From Euryodendron excelsum (lineage: Eukaryota; Streptophyta; Magnoliopsida; Ericales; Pentaphylacaceae): a stretch of 64,000 nucleotides of DNA. The first letter of the stretch is position 1. Each line of letters opens with the position of its first letter. The notes under the pieces were generated by a model that was not told where the DNA came from, searched no databases, and saw only the letters and a program-made list of their open reading frames with translations. The stretch spans positions 34,907,183-34,971,182 of the forward strand of contig CM065377.1 in assembly GCA_033060915.1 (NCBI GenBank), given 5' to 3'. The position numbers and the translations under genes are program-made. Positions 21,210 through 32,048 of the stretch are shown here, one piece after another.

Positions 21210-21859
21210 GGAGTGTCTCGCAGACGCTCCGCCGAAATTGTCTTTTCTCTCGATTCCCTGGTTATAACGCACTGTCAGCCGACTTGAGAAAATGCGTAAA
21301 TCAGGAAATTTTCGAACACTCGTCCATAGATCCTTCCATCAATACGGTTCGATCGAATAGATCACTCCCTGAAGCCCTCCATCGTACGATGTGCAAACCA
21401 TGACTTTTAGCAACCCCTGGAGCGTCTCGCAGACGCTCCGCCAAGGTTGACTTTTTCTCCGATTCCCTGATTAAAACGCATCGTCAAACGACTTGAGAAA
21501 TACGTAAATTTGGGAATTCCGAAAAGTATTTCCAGAGTACTTTCCATCGGTACGGTCCGATCGGATAGATCGCTTCTCGAAGGTCTCGATCACACGAAAC
21601 AAAAATAGCCACTTTCAAACACCCACGGAGCGTATCACAGACGCTCTGCAAAAGTGTCCTTTTTTGGCACGCTTCCCAAGGTGGTATCACTCGCCTCCAA
21701 ACATAATTCAAACTCTTCAAAAACATGAAAGTTCATCGGATGTACTAGGAGAACATCCCGAGTGCGACTGATTCCCCTGGAACCTTTCCAGTTGGCCCAA
21801 TTATCGAGGCAAAGTTTGGGCGATTCTTCCCGGTGATGGAGCGTATGCTACATGCGCTC
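21210..21859 (+). repeat. 209-bp diverged tandem repeat with a palindrome at each start, C 5' LTR
   Basis: A palindrome with arms GGAGCGTCT and AGACGCTCC around CGC is at 21419-21439. Variants are at 21210, 21627 and 21838, so the spacing is 209, 208 and 211 bp. The text between (GATTCCCTG, ACTTGAGAAA, GATCGRATAGATC words) is also repeated. The array lies just upstream of the TATA box. Confidence 0.7.
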
Positions 21860-22030
21860 AAATTTTATTCAGATCGACCGACTTTCGATCAACAGTCGAG
21901 ATTTAACCAGTATATAGGGTGCCACGTGTTATTCTAGCAATGGAGCAGTACCTGCGCATGTCCTACATGAGCACGGCCAAAGTTTGGCCATGCGCATGTA
22001 GCACATGCGCATGGTCTGTTCCAGATTGCC

Positions 22031-22039
22031 TATAAATAG
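22031..22039 (+). promoter_or_regulatory. TATA box of C 5' LTR
   Basis: TATAAATAG sits about 1.8 kb into the LTR. A transcript would start about 30 bp downstream; this marks the U3/R boundary. The 3' LTR has the same sequence at 40271-40279. Confidence 0.7.
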
Positions 22040-22919
22040 AGGCCTCCCCTCTTGCATATTCCAGGTCCGAAATTGATACGAAACTCTGCTGAAATCACTC
22101 CAGAAACTCGAATCTCTACATATATTCCTCCCCTCCAACACTTAGGCTAGATTCTACCCCTCCTAAGCCTATCCACCCTATATACAAAGTCTCATAGACT
22201 CTTATACACTCCACTCAAGCCTCTCAAGCCTTCTTGAAGTCACTCAAGCTCCAATCAAGACATCCATTGAAGACTAAAAGAGTGTCGAAGGAAAAAGGTG
22301 GTATCCCTTTTACATTTGTGCTCTCCCCCACTCTTCTCTTCTCCCTCCAAGCCTACTTAGGCTATTCTCTATTTTAATCCCCATCTTCAACCCCCCTTTC
22401 TTGCATGCTTGAGCCAAGAGGACTCCTAGATTATGCTTAGAGGAAAGCAAGTGAGAGCCACCGTGTAGGGGGACCTCTCACTAGCCTAATTTAAGATGAT
22501 ATGGCCTAAGAGCCCCTTGTTTGTGTGGTGAAGCCTAAAAGCCTTGTATGTGAATCATGACCCCTTGCATATTATTATTTTGATCATGTCTTGTATGCTT
22601 GGCTTCATTTTATGTTTATTGCCATATTACACAATGCTTGCATTGCTCTTAATTTTATGACATTTCCAAGTTCTACATGTCCTTCAAAAATTGTTCCAAG
22701 AGTTGGCCCTTTGAAGTTCAGTGTGAGACTTTAAGAGTTATGCCTTAGAAAAATCACTCTTAGAGTTATGACTTTAAGAGTTGGCCCTTTGAAGATCATT
22801 TTCATGGAAATGATCTTCATAAAGATTGCCAACCAAAGTCCATTGCATATCATGTTTTGTTTTCAAAACTCTTTCCAAGAATGCATCAAAACAACTTCCA
22901 AGACCATTCTCCAATCTAA

Positions 22920-23189
22920 CCGTAGGTTAACTTGACCCTAGTTACCAAACCCTAGGTTAAGTTGACCCTAGTTATCTAACCCTAGGTTAACTTGACTTTA
23001 GTTACCAAACTCTAGGTTAACTTGACCCTGGTTACCTAACCCTAGGCTAACTTGACCCTAGTTACCAAACCCTAGGTTAAGTTGACCCTAGTTGCCAAAC
23101 CCTAGGTTAACTTGACCCTAGTTACCTAACCCTAGGTTAACTTGACCCTAGTTGTCCAACCCTAGGTTAACTTGACCCTAGTTCACTCA
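22920..23189 (+). repeat. 30-bp minisatellite, nine units, C 5' LTR
   Basis: The unit is CCCTAGGTTAACTTGACCC followed by TAGTTACCAAA or a close variant, exactly 30 bp. Nine units are present here and seven in the 3' LTR (41690-41899). It resembles plant telomere sequence only in the word AACCCTA. More degenerate copies continue to about 23340. Confidence 0.9.
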
Positions 23190-23954
23190 CCTTATGTTAA
23201 CCATCCCCTAGTTAGTTAACCCTAAGTCATCTTAACCTTAGGTTAACCTAACTCGAGTTAGTTAACCATAGGTCCTCTTAACCCTAGGTTGACCTAACCC
23301 TAGTTAGTTAACTTTAGGTTACCCCTAACTCTAGGCAAACTCAACCTAGGTTAGTACACTTCAAGGTTCCAACTCTTGAACCATTTTCTAAATGATCTTT
23401 CAAAACTTCAAACTATTTTTCCGAAATTTCGCACTCTCTTGATTTAAAAAAAAAAACCAACTCCATAAACTCTTCAAGTGTTCTTACATTCCTTTTTCAA
23501 GATGTTTCCTAAAAATATTTTCAAGGAGTCATAAACCTAAGGTGCCCCTAGCCCTCTCATGGTTAGGGATCACAAGGAGAAGTGATAAATCAAGAACAAC
23601 CTCTAAGGTTGTCCATATTAGGGTTCCAAACTCTTGGCCATTCCCAAAAACCACTTTAAAAAACAAATTCATCAAAACATTCCAAAATTATACCTCCAAA
23701 GTTTTCAAAAACACTCTCAAACTCTCTTGAGTTATTCAAAAACATTTTTAGAACATTCCACCATTCAATTTCAAGTCAAAACTTTCAAGAATACAAAGAG
23801 TCTTCAACTTCCAAAGACCTCAAAGTGTCTTAAACTTTTACAAAGACCTCAAAGTGTCTTAAACTTTTCCAAAGACCTCAAAGCGTCTTAGACTTTCCTA
23901 AAGGCCCCAAAGTATCTTCAAACCTTTCAAAGGCCTTAATGTGCCTATCTTCCA

Positions 23955-24032
23955 TCGGGCTCTTGCCCGAACTACGAATGACCTGATTCTCGCCAAATGA
24001 GATACGTAGGCAACCTAAAATGGTGCGGTCAT
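23955..24032 (+). other. Conserved three-stem block, C 5' LTR copy
   Basis: Stem 1 is TCGGGC-TCTT-GCCCGA (23955-23970), one base pair changed on both sides compared with S1 and Z. Stem 2 is TCTC/GAGA (23988-24002). Stem 3 is reduced to ACC/GGT (24013-24024). The linkers are conserved. The block is about 1.9 kb downstream of the TATA box and hence in the leader of the genomic RNA. Confidence 0.75.
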
Positions 24033-24533
24033 AACTTTTATTTCAACCCCAATCCCTTTTTCAAAAAATTCCAATCAATTCAAAGTTTCTATTCCAAACT
24101 CTTTCAAAACCTCCATTATTTTCAAACTTCTTCCAAAACTTGCATCATGCATCATTCACCCAAAAAGTGATGACTAAATCCCTTTTTCAAAGTTCTAAGG
24201 TGGATATTAAGTGGACTATGGTAACCAGTTATCCTAGTGAGTGAACCAAGGGTGATCAGACATGTAGGCATCGAAAGGGCGGGGTAGGGTGATGATCTTA
24301 GGATATCTTCCCTACACGTAACCAACCCCCGAACCTTAGATTTCTGTTTTTGAAAGACCAAAATGGAGTTATTTTCAAAGAGGGCTTAAACATTTCAAAA
24401 GGTTGCCAAACAACCCTATTTCTTAAAAACCCTCTCTTGAGGGAGTTTTCAAAAACTTTTTCAAAAACTCTAAGCTTAACCTTTGAATTAACGCTTAGTT
24501 TTAGATGCCCTAACTCACCTTTATCAAGTTAGG

Positions 24534-24543
24534 TAGCGACTCC
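24534..24543 (+). promoter_or_regulatory. PBS-like word in U5 of C 5' LTR
   Basis: TAGCGACTCC (one mismatch to the primer site) lies 161 nt upstream of the true site at 24695. The 3' LTR copy at 43280-43289 is exact. Confidence 0.55.
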
Positions 24544-24694
24544 TATTTTTCTAAAAAAACCCTTAGTCAAATCAATTTTCAAACCTAGTCGCACTTGTCC
24601 TTTTAGGAGGACGAGTTTTAGTGATAGAGTTCCGTGCTTTAGGGTCTCCGAGCCGAAAGGACCTTGGGCACCCCAAAAATCGGGGCGCGACAGC

Positions 24695-24712
24695 TGGCGA
24701 CTCCACTAGGGA
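24695..24712 (+). promoter_or_regulatory. Primer-binding site of element C
   Basis: TGGCGACTCCACTAGGG begins two bases after the LTR end, as expected for pairing with the 3' end of a tRNA ending in ...GTCGCCA. I cannot name the tRNA with confidence. Confidence 0.8.
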
Positions 24713-26298
24713 GACTTAGAGGGTTAGGCCATTAACATGTCTTTTCACCCTTCACTCACCAAGAATCTCCGGTTACTTTGTCCAAGTTTATCCACTCTTC
24801 ATTTTTCAAGCTTCCAAAGCAAACCTTACTTTTTAAATGATTTTCAAATGAATGTCACCACTTACATCCATTGCTTACATTTATGTTCTTGCATTGGTCA
24901 TCTATTTTACTTTGCATTGAGTTTGTCAAAAAGTTACTAACTCTTTGCATTTTTCTTTTGTAGGTGGACCTTGGTTCACATTTTTATTTCGTTTCATGTC
25001 TTATTTATTGCCATGTATGTGAATGAATGGATAGGATGTGATGTGTGTTGTTGGGTCCTTTCCTCCATTTTCGAAAATTTCACACACACTTGGTGCGCTC
25101 ACTTGCATTTGCATCTTACATGTATTACCCGGTTACTACCCTTCTAGATAGAAAGGGGAACAGTATATTGACTGTGGGCGGATGCTGTGTCAGTTTCTTA
25201 GCCTAGGGTCTCTCGATAGTTCCCCCGCTCGAACCACCAACTAAAGATGGAGTTCACCCTTTCGAGGGTGGACGTCGGAGGTTTGAAGGTTCGGGGACCG
25301 AGCTTTTTAGGAAGCATTAGTAAACCCCTAACCTCATGCTCATGTAGCACCCCATGCATTGCCGAACCTCTGCCAGATTTAGGACACACGTGTCAATTTC
25401 AAAATCAAGGAGGAAAGGGCGACCGCTTTATTTTTCCTTATAAATTTTACTTAATCCTTGCTATTATGCTATCTAATTCTTGCTGCTTCCATGTACATGC
25501 ATCATAACTACTCATGCATTGGAATTCACTTTGAGACAAGAGTTCTCAAAATAACTCGAGTCATTGCATCTTCATGCATCCAATCAACCTTTAGAGAAAG
25601 GCTCAAAGACCTTCTCGCTCCATTCAAGCCAACCCAAAGCTCCTAAGGGTACCATGAGACCCTAAGGATTCATGGCATGCATCAAAGACATCTCAGAAGG
25701 AGGGGCCCTAATCCCTCTTCGCTCATGGAGATAAGGTTGCCAAGAAGACAAGGGAGCAATTCAAATTAAGGGCTCTTACCGATAAAGCAGATCTGGAGGC
25801 TCAAGAGTAGTTTAGGATCCTATAATGTAAATGTAGAAATAGGTGGAAGTCCCAAGGAAAATGTTCCCCCTCCCCGTTTCTATGTATTTTTGAGAAAAAT
25901 CTATGTACCAAAGGGAATTCATCTTAATAAAATCGTTCTTATTGTCAAATACGAATGAATGAATGAACAGGGGCAGGTATAGTATTTGCATGCAGGGGCA
26001 ATCTCTTATCTCCAGACATGAGCCAAACCATCATGATTAGTTCCCCTCAAAAGGCAGGGGCATCCTTAGGTCATGCATCGCATAAAACCTTTCCAAATCA
26101 AGAACCTAACTTGTAATTTTTTTGCTTTGTTTTTCTTTGTTTTCTTTTCCTTCCCCCCATCTCATCAAAAGACTAGCCATAGCTTTGGTGAGACTACTTG
26201 CATTGTAGTTCACCATTGCTCCGAGGAAAGGAAAAAGAGGAATACGAGTGATAACCGTCCTTCGAACGCCAGTCCGCACCCGACGAAGAACATCGCAA
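24713..26298 (+). other. Untranslated leader of element C
   Basis: The 1.6-kb leader is homologous to the leader of element A (50043-52050), for example GAGGGTTAGGC followed by ATGTCTTTTCACCC at the start. It has no convincing ORF. A pyrimidine-rich run lies at 26100-26165 before gag. Confidence 0.7.
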
Positions 26299-27090
26299 AT
26301 GTCCAAGGAAGGCGACACTCCCGATCAACACAGTCACGCCGCTCAAATCCTTGCCATAAAATGAGGGAAACAACCAATGCAAGAGGATATGGACCCTATG
26401 GAAAAAAAGGCCACCCCACCAAAGGATCAAGCCATCGATCTAAGACAGATAGAAGGCAAATTGGGTGATATTTCCGCCACATTAAGGGCCATCACTGATA
26501 AACTGCTGAAAATTGTTCAAGATGACAGAAAAGAATGGAATCTCGATAAGGCTTGGCCGACCTCGGAGCAGCTACCTAGGGGCCTTCAGGAGATCCTCAT
26601 CCCAAAGGGTACTGCTCTCCCAGTTAGAATTCGAACAGCTAATCTCCTTGAAGCCACCACCCCGGAACCTTTCCTAATCATCCAGCCTATGCAAACCGGT
26701 CTAATCCTAACCACCGAAGCCTTACCTCACCCTCCGCATTTCCGTATCATTCTCACCCCCTACCAAGAGCCGAAAGTCCCAGAACCCATGGTCGCAATGG
26801 CTGGGTTCATCCCCCACACAGACCCTCGAAGAGCCATGAGGCCCCCGCCTCTTGTATACACTCCCATGCCTCGGGATATCCCCCTGTCACCTGTCACCTT
26901 ACCCATTCTCCCCCAGACGGAAAAACCAACATCCGTTTCCCTACCAATACCACAAAGAACAACCCTACCTCTACTGACGCAACCACCCATTACCGACCTG
27001 CATAAGGTACCCTGGAACTACCCCCCAACTCCTACCATAGATGAACCTGTTGTGGAAATTGGCGGAATGACTAGGTCAGGCCGATGCTAA
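26299..27090 (+). pseudogene. gag of element C, core deleted
   Basis: The frame starts at ATG 26299 (MSKEGD), has a TGA at 26362-26364, and continues with MQEDMDPMEKK and an acidic/basic helix to about 26540. After that it is proline-rich and ends with KVPWNYPP and MTRSGRC, a sequence typical of the gag C-terminus just before protease in this lineage. TAA at 27088-27090 replaces a sense codon; the same frame goes on into protease. Only about 264 codons remain, against roughly 500-700 in the family. The retrotransposon gag core and any zinc knuckle are missing. Without capsid and nucleocapsid regions the element could move only with Gag supplied elsewhere. Confidence 0.7.
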
Positions 27091-28257
27091 ACTTCAGAAG
27101 AGATAGAAAGAAGAAGGAAAGGAAAAGATAAGGAGGGAGAATGTTCTAATCCTTTGACGGAACACGAAATCGCCGAATTCGCCAAAGCCTTAAAGAAAAA
27201 TGACTATGATGTAATGGAGCAATTTAAGAAAACCCCTTCTCACATTTCTATGTTGGGTCTGCTTCTCACCTCCGAAACCCATCGGAACGCCTTGCTCAAG
27301 GTCCTTAAAGAAGCCCATGTGCCAGATAGCTTTACGCCTGACAACCTGCAAAACATGGTGGGGCTCATCATGGCACCAAATGTCATCACTTTTACTGACA
27401 ACGAGATCCCCGCCGACGGGACGAGACACACGCAGGCACTACATATAACCGTCAAAACCAAGGGGATGATCGTATCAAAGGTACTGGTGGATAATGGATC
27501 GGCTCTGAATGTTTGCCCGTACTCGACCTTAGAGAGGCTTGGGATGGACCAATCCCACTTAAATCACAGCAGCATTATCATACGGGCCTTCGACGGATCT
27601 AGGAGAGAGACAATAGGGGAAATTGAGATACCCGTCGAGATAGGACCTGTTACCTTTGCTATCAAATTCCAAGTTCTGCAAATACTTTCAGCATATAACA
27701 TGTTGCTCGGACGGCCATGGATTCATTCGGCCGGAGCAGTGCCATCCAGTCTTCATCAAAAGATTAAATTCATCATCAAGGCTAAGCTAATTTCCATCTT
27801 CGCTGAAGAGGAGTTCGCGATTTACAAAGCCGACACTGTTCCATACACCGAGTTAGCCGCCTCATCTTGTTTCCAGTCTTTGGAATACGTCACCGCTATA
27901 CATGAGGGAGACATGGTCGAGCCAAGGTATTTAGGTAATGCATAGATGATTGCTCGCTACTTCTAGAAGAACGGGTATCAGCCAGGTAAGGGGTTAGGGA
28001 GAAAGCTGCAAGGAATTCCCGAAATTCTAGACATCCCGTCCCAAAAACATACTTTTGGCCTGGGGTACAAGCCGACAAAGAACGAAATCAAGGAGCAAGC
28101 CCAAAAAAGGAAACGCCAGAGGGTTGCACCCAAAAAGGGAGGAGAGGAAGAAGTAGCACTCCAATTCACGGAACTTTGCTTAACAGAGAACGACGATGGC
28201 CTTAAGAGAGGAAAGAAGGGGGCAGGGGTCAAGTCAATTACCTTTAAGAAGCCTTGA
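27091..28257 (+). pseudogene. Aspartic protease and G-patch region of element C
   Basis: In the gag frame, LVDNGSALNVCPYSTLERLG (catalytic Asp codon 27490-27492) and LLGRPWIHSAGAVPSSLHQK identify the retropepsin; DNGS in place of DTG/DSG is usual for Tat-type elements. About 100 residues later comes GYQPGKGLGRKLQGIPEIL with HTFGLGYKP (about 27970-28065), a G-patch motif, often linked to RNA binding. TAG stops at 27943 and 27964 split protease from G-patch. The frame ends in TGA at 28255-28257, overlapping an ATG at 28257-28259. Confidence 0.85.
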
Positions 28258-28585
28258 TGATCGATGTACCTCCACCTACAGATATGGAAGCACCGAGGCA
28301 CGGCACCATCAGGCCTGCCCTTTTGGGTGAGAGCCTTGATAATTGGGACAGTGAGAATCTTCTTCGAGCACGCAAGTTTCGTTACAAGCTTACCGGGGCA
28401 CTCCATGCATCTCTAAACCCCTAAAACTTTGTCATCTGTCTATCTTTCTATTGTTATTTCCGCTTTCAAATCAAAAGCTATAGCATGCAAAATCTATATA
28501 TAAAAGAGGAGAATTACTTCCCTATTTTTGAATGACCCTCCTCGTTGTTCTGATCAGGAACCCGCTTATCCAACATCTTGGCTAA
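28258..28585 (+). other. Protease-RT spacer of element C, possible intron
   Basis: A 55-codon frame in a third phase (28257-28424) is followed by 160 bp with stops in all frames. The sequence TTCTGATCAG/G at 28548-28558 looks like a splice acceptor and TTGG/GTGAGA at 28323-28332 like a donor. Ogre-type elements are known to have an intron between protease and RT, but here splicing is only a possibility. Confidence 0.35.
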
Positions 28586-30690
28586 TTGATCGAAAGAACG
28601 CCTATTCTGACTGATCACAATTTCGAGACTGAATTCGACTATCAACGCTTGGGAATTGAACTTGATGTCAATAACATCGATGAAATCCCGGAAGAGATTT
28701 TAGAGCAATTGGAAAAACATGACAACCGCAAAACTCCCAACATTGAGGAAGTAGAGACAATCAATTTGGGAAGTAAGGAATCCTCGAAGGAAGTCAAGAT
28801 AGGGATGGGATTAGATCATTGGCAACGCTGGGAAATGCTGGAGCTTCTGACCGCCTACATTGATGTCTTCGCGTGGTCTTACTAGGACATGCCAGGGCTA
28901 GAGGAATCTATTGTGGAACATCGGTTGCCCCTAGATCCGCAAGTTAAGCCCGTGAAGCAAAAGCTCTGAAGGTTCAAGCCCGAATGGAGTCTGAAAGTCA
29001 AAGAAGAAGTAGTCAAGCAGTTCCATGCTGGATTCCTGCAAGTGGTCGAATATCCCCAATGGTTGGCTAACATCATCCTAGTCCCAAAAAAGGATGGGAA
29101 AGTTCAGATGTGTATCGATTTTCGAGATCTCAACAAGGCCAGTTCGAAAGACGATTTCCCATTACCTCATATAGACATTTTGGGGGACAATACGGCTGGT
29201 CATGAAATGTTCTCCTTTATGGAAGGGTTTTCGGGATACAATCAGATCAAAATAGCTGAGGAAGACTGGGAAAAGACAGCTTTCATCACCCCATGGGGAG
29301 TGTATTGCTATAAGGTAATGTCCTTCGGGTTGAAGAATGCCGGGGCAACCTATCAAAAGGCCATGGTCACTCTCTTCCACGATATGATGCACAAAGAAGT
29401 GGAGATTTATGTAGATGATATGATAGTCAAATCGAGGGCCCAAGAGGACCATTTGATCAATTTACGAAAAGTATTTGACCGACTCCGCAAGTATCAACTC
29501 AAGCTCAACCCCGCCAAGTGTACTTTTGGTGTCACCTCTGGGAAATTATTGGGGTTTATTGTCAACAAGAGAGGAATAGAAGTGGATCCTGCCAAGATTA
29601 AATCAGTCCTCGAAATGCCACCCACAAGGGGAGAGACCGAAATTAGATCCTTTCTGAGCAAGTTGAATTTCATTAGCAGATTCATTTCACAAATGACTCA
29701 CCTCTGCGAGCCAATTTTTAAATTGCTAAAGAAGAGCACCCCCAAAGAGTGGAATGAAGAATGCCAGCAAGTTTTTGAAACCATCAAGGGGTACCTCTTG
29801 AAGCCCCCGGTATTGGTGCTGCCAACCCCGGGACGACCCCTTCTGATGTATTTAACTATCCTCGAGACCTCAATGGGATGTGTTCTGGGGCAGCATGACA
29901 AAACTGGGAGATGGGAACAGGCCATCTACTACCTTAGCAAAAAGTTTTTGCCCTACGAGGTCAAGTACACCATGCTCGAAAAAACTTGTTGCGCTTTGGC
30001 ATGGGCGTCTCATCGGCTCAGACACTATATGCTGCATCACACCACTTACCTCATATCCCAAATAGATCCAATCAAGTACTCATTTGAAAAACCCACTCTT
30101 TCCAGCAGAGTGGCCAGATGGCATATGATTCTAGCGGAATTTGACATAGTCTTCACAACCCGCAAAGCAGTTAAAGGGCAAGTTATAGCAGATTACCTGG
30201 CAGAGAATCCTATTGAGGAGTATCGACCCATGGACCCCAGCTTCCCCGATGAAGATATCTTATACACCGAGTCTGAGGCCAAAAAACAAGAAGATCCCGA
30301 GTGGAAGATGTATTTTGACGGAGCTTCAAATAAGAAGGGTACAGGAATTGGGGCAGTAATAGTATCCGAGAAGGGCAGTCACTACCCCATTGTGTCCAAA
30401 CTAAAGTTCGACCTTTGCACCAATAATATTGCTGAATATGAAGCTTGCGTTTTGGGGTTACGATTGGCGGTGGAAATGAAAATTGAGGAGTTAACGGTCT
30501 TCGGGGATTTTGATCTGGTGATTCAGCAAACTAAAGAGGTGTACCAGACCAGAGATGACAGACTTTCTCCTTACCATGAGCAGATCAAGGGCCTTTATCA
30601 AAGGTTTCAGAAGATAGATTTCCACCATATTCCCCAAACTGAAAACAATTTTGCTGATGCTTTGGCCACCTTAGCTGCGGTTATCAAAGT
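28586..30690 (+). pseudogene. Reverse transcriptase, RNase H and second RNase H of element C
   Basis: This frame differs from that of gag-protease. The N-terminal part (28586-28885) leads to VFAWSY, a TAG (28883) where DMPGL follows, and a TGA (28967). From 29042 the RT is open: VPKKDGKVQMCIDFRDLN, FSFMEGFSGYNQIKIA, and the catalytic YVDDM (29408 on). A Ty3-type RNase H follows (about 29830-30215, with CALAWASHRLRHYM). Then comes a second, archaeal-type RNase H (about 30302-30690): MYFDGASNKKGTGIGAV (Asp codon 30317), NNIAEYEAC (Glu codon 30434), GDFDLVI (usually GDSxL, so Ser has become Phe) and ADALATLA. Dual RNase H is the hallmark of the Tat lineage. The protein makes and degrades the RNA/DNA hybrid during replication. 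Confidence 0.92.
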
Positions 30691-32048
30691 GGACGAAGGT
30701 TTCGAAATCCCTCCTCTTCAAATCTTTGTCCGGGATGCCCCATCACACTGCCTCAACACCTCCACCGAATTAGACGGACGACCCTATTTCTACGACATCA
30801 AAAGGTACGTGCAGACCAGAGAATTCCCTACCCAGGCTGTACAAAACAATAAGAAGATGATCTGGAGGATGGTAACCCAATACTTTCTAGTAGGAAATGA
30901 GCTCTTCAAAAGATCCCCCCTAGGGCCCTTGAAATGCGTTGATGCAGCGGAAGCAGGAGAAATCTTGAGGGAGGTCCATGAAGGAACCTGTGGGCCTCAC
31001 ATGAACGGCCATACTCTCTCCAAAAAGATACTCAGGACAGGATATTATTGGACCACCATGGAAATAGATTGTGTGCGATACGTCCTCTGATGTCACAAAT
31101 GTCAGATACACGGGGACTTGATCAAGGCCCCACCCATCAAGCTTCATTCAATGGTAGCCCCGTGGCCTTTTTCCATGTGGGGGATGGATATGATTGGCCC
31201 AATCTCTCCAAAAGCCTCGAACGGACACCGGTTCATCCTGGTTGCCATCGATTACTTCACAAAGTGGGTTGAAGCCGTATCCTATGCACATGTCACAAAG
31301 AAAGTAGTGAACAAATTCCTCAAAAGCCACATTATCTGTCGATACTGGGTTCCGGAATCACTCATCACCGATAATGCTACCAATTTGAATAACGACTTGA
31401 TGAGTCGGTTGTGTCAAAACTTCAAAATCACTCACTGAAACTCGGTGGGCTACTGGCCGCAGATGAATGGGGCAGTAGAAGCCGCCAACAAGAACATCAA
31501 GAGGATCCTTCGAAAAATGATCCACCATTACAAAGATTGGCATGAGAAGCTACCTTTCGCACTCATGGCCTATCGAACTACAATGAGGGTCTTTACCGGG
31601 GCAACAACGTATGAGCTGGTCTACGGAAGCGAAGCAGTGCTCCCGATCGAGATACAAGTTCCTTTTATGAGGGTGCTAATATAGACTTAGTTAGAAGAGG
31701 CAGAATGGATCAAGGATCGCTACGCTCAGCTATGCTTGCTGGACGAAAAGCGGCTGGCCGCCGTCTACCACGCTCAATGCTATAAAAAGAGGGTAGCTAA
31801 GGCGTTTCATAAGAAGGTTAAACCTCGTACTTTTCAAGTCAGGGATCTGGTATTGAAGAAGATCATTTCCAGCCAAGAGGGAGCTCGGGGAAAATTCACC
31901 CCCAATTACGAAGGGCCATTCGTAGTCAAGAAGGTCTTGACAGGGCGGGGGGGGGGGGGGGGGGGGGGCACTAATACTGGCAGAGATGGATGGGCAGGAG
32001 TTCCCCAACCCTTTAAATTCAGACGTAGTTAAACGTTACTTTGTGTAA
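30691..32048 (+). pseudogene. Integrase of element C
   Basis: The zinc-binding HHCC set is visible as VHEGTCGPH (His codons 30977 and 30998) and CHKC (31091-31102), interrupted only by a TGA at 31088-31090. The catalytic triad is complete: Asp in MWGMDMIGP (31187), Asp in LITDNATN (31370) and Glu in NGAVEAANKN (31478). Other stops are at 31436, 31682 and 31688. The C-terminal part reads KVKPRTFQVRDLVLKK and KFTPNYEGPFVVKK. A run of 22 G (31947-31968) then shifts the frame; the original end, LILAEMDGQEFPNPLNSD to TAA 32046-32048, lies in another phase. The enzyme would insert the cDNA into the genome. Confidence 0.92.
31947..31968 (+). repeat. 22-nt poly-G tract inside integrase
   Basis: The run sits between KKVLTG and the displaced C-terminal reading frame and is the cause of the frameshift. 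It is G-quadruplex-capable and prone to length error in sequencing and assembly. Confidence 0.9.

Larger units (their letters stand above)
20215..24692 (+). mobile_element. 5' LTR of element C
   Basis: The LTR runs from TGTAAGCACC to GGCGCGACA, 4,478 bp. Its U3 carries hairpin units (20370-20715) and four diverged 209-bp repeats (21210-21859). The TATA box TATAAATAG is at 22031-22039. The transcribed part has a 9 x 30-bp array (22920-23189), the three-stem block and the PBS-like word. It lacks about 510 bp that the 3' LTR has (40990-41570). Confidence 0.93.

Noticed and set aside
22920..23340. Telomere-like AACCCTA repeats
   Set aside because: The unit is 30 bp with CCTAGGTTAACTTGACC, not the plant 7-bp telomere repeat, and it lies inside an LTR.
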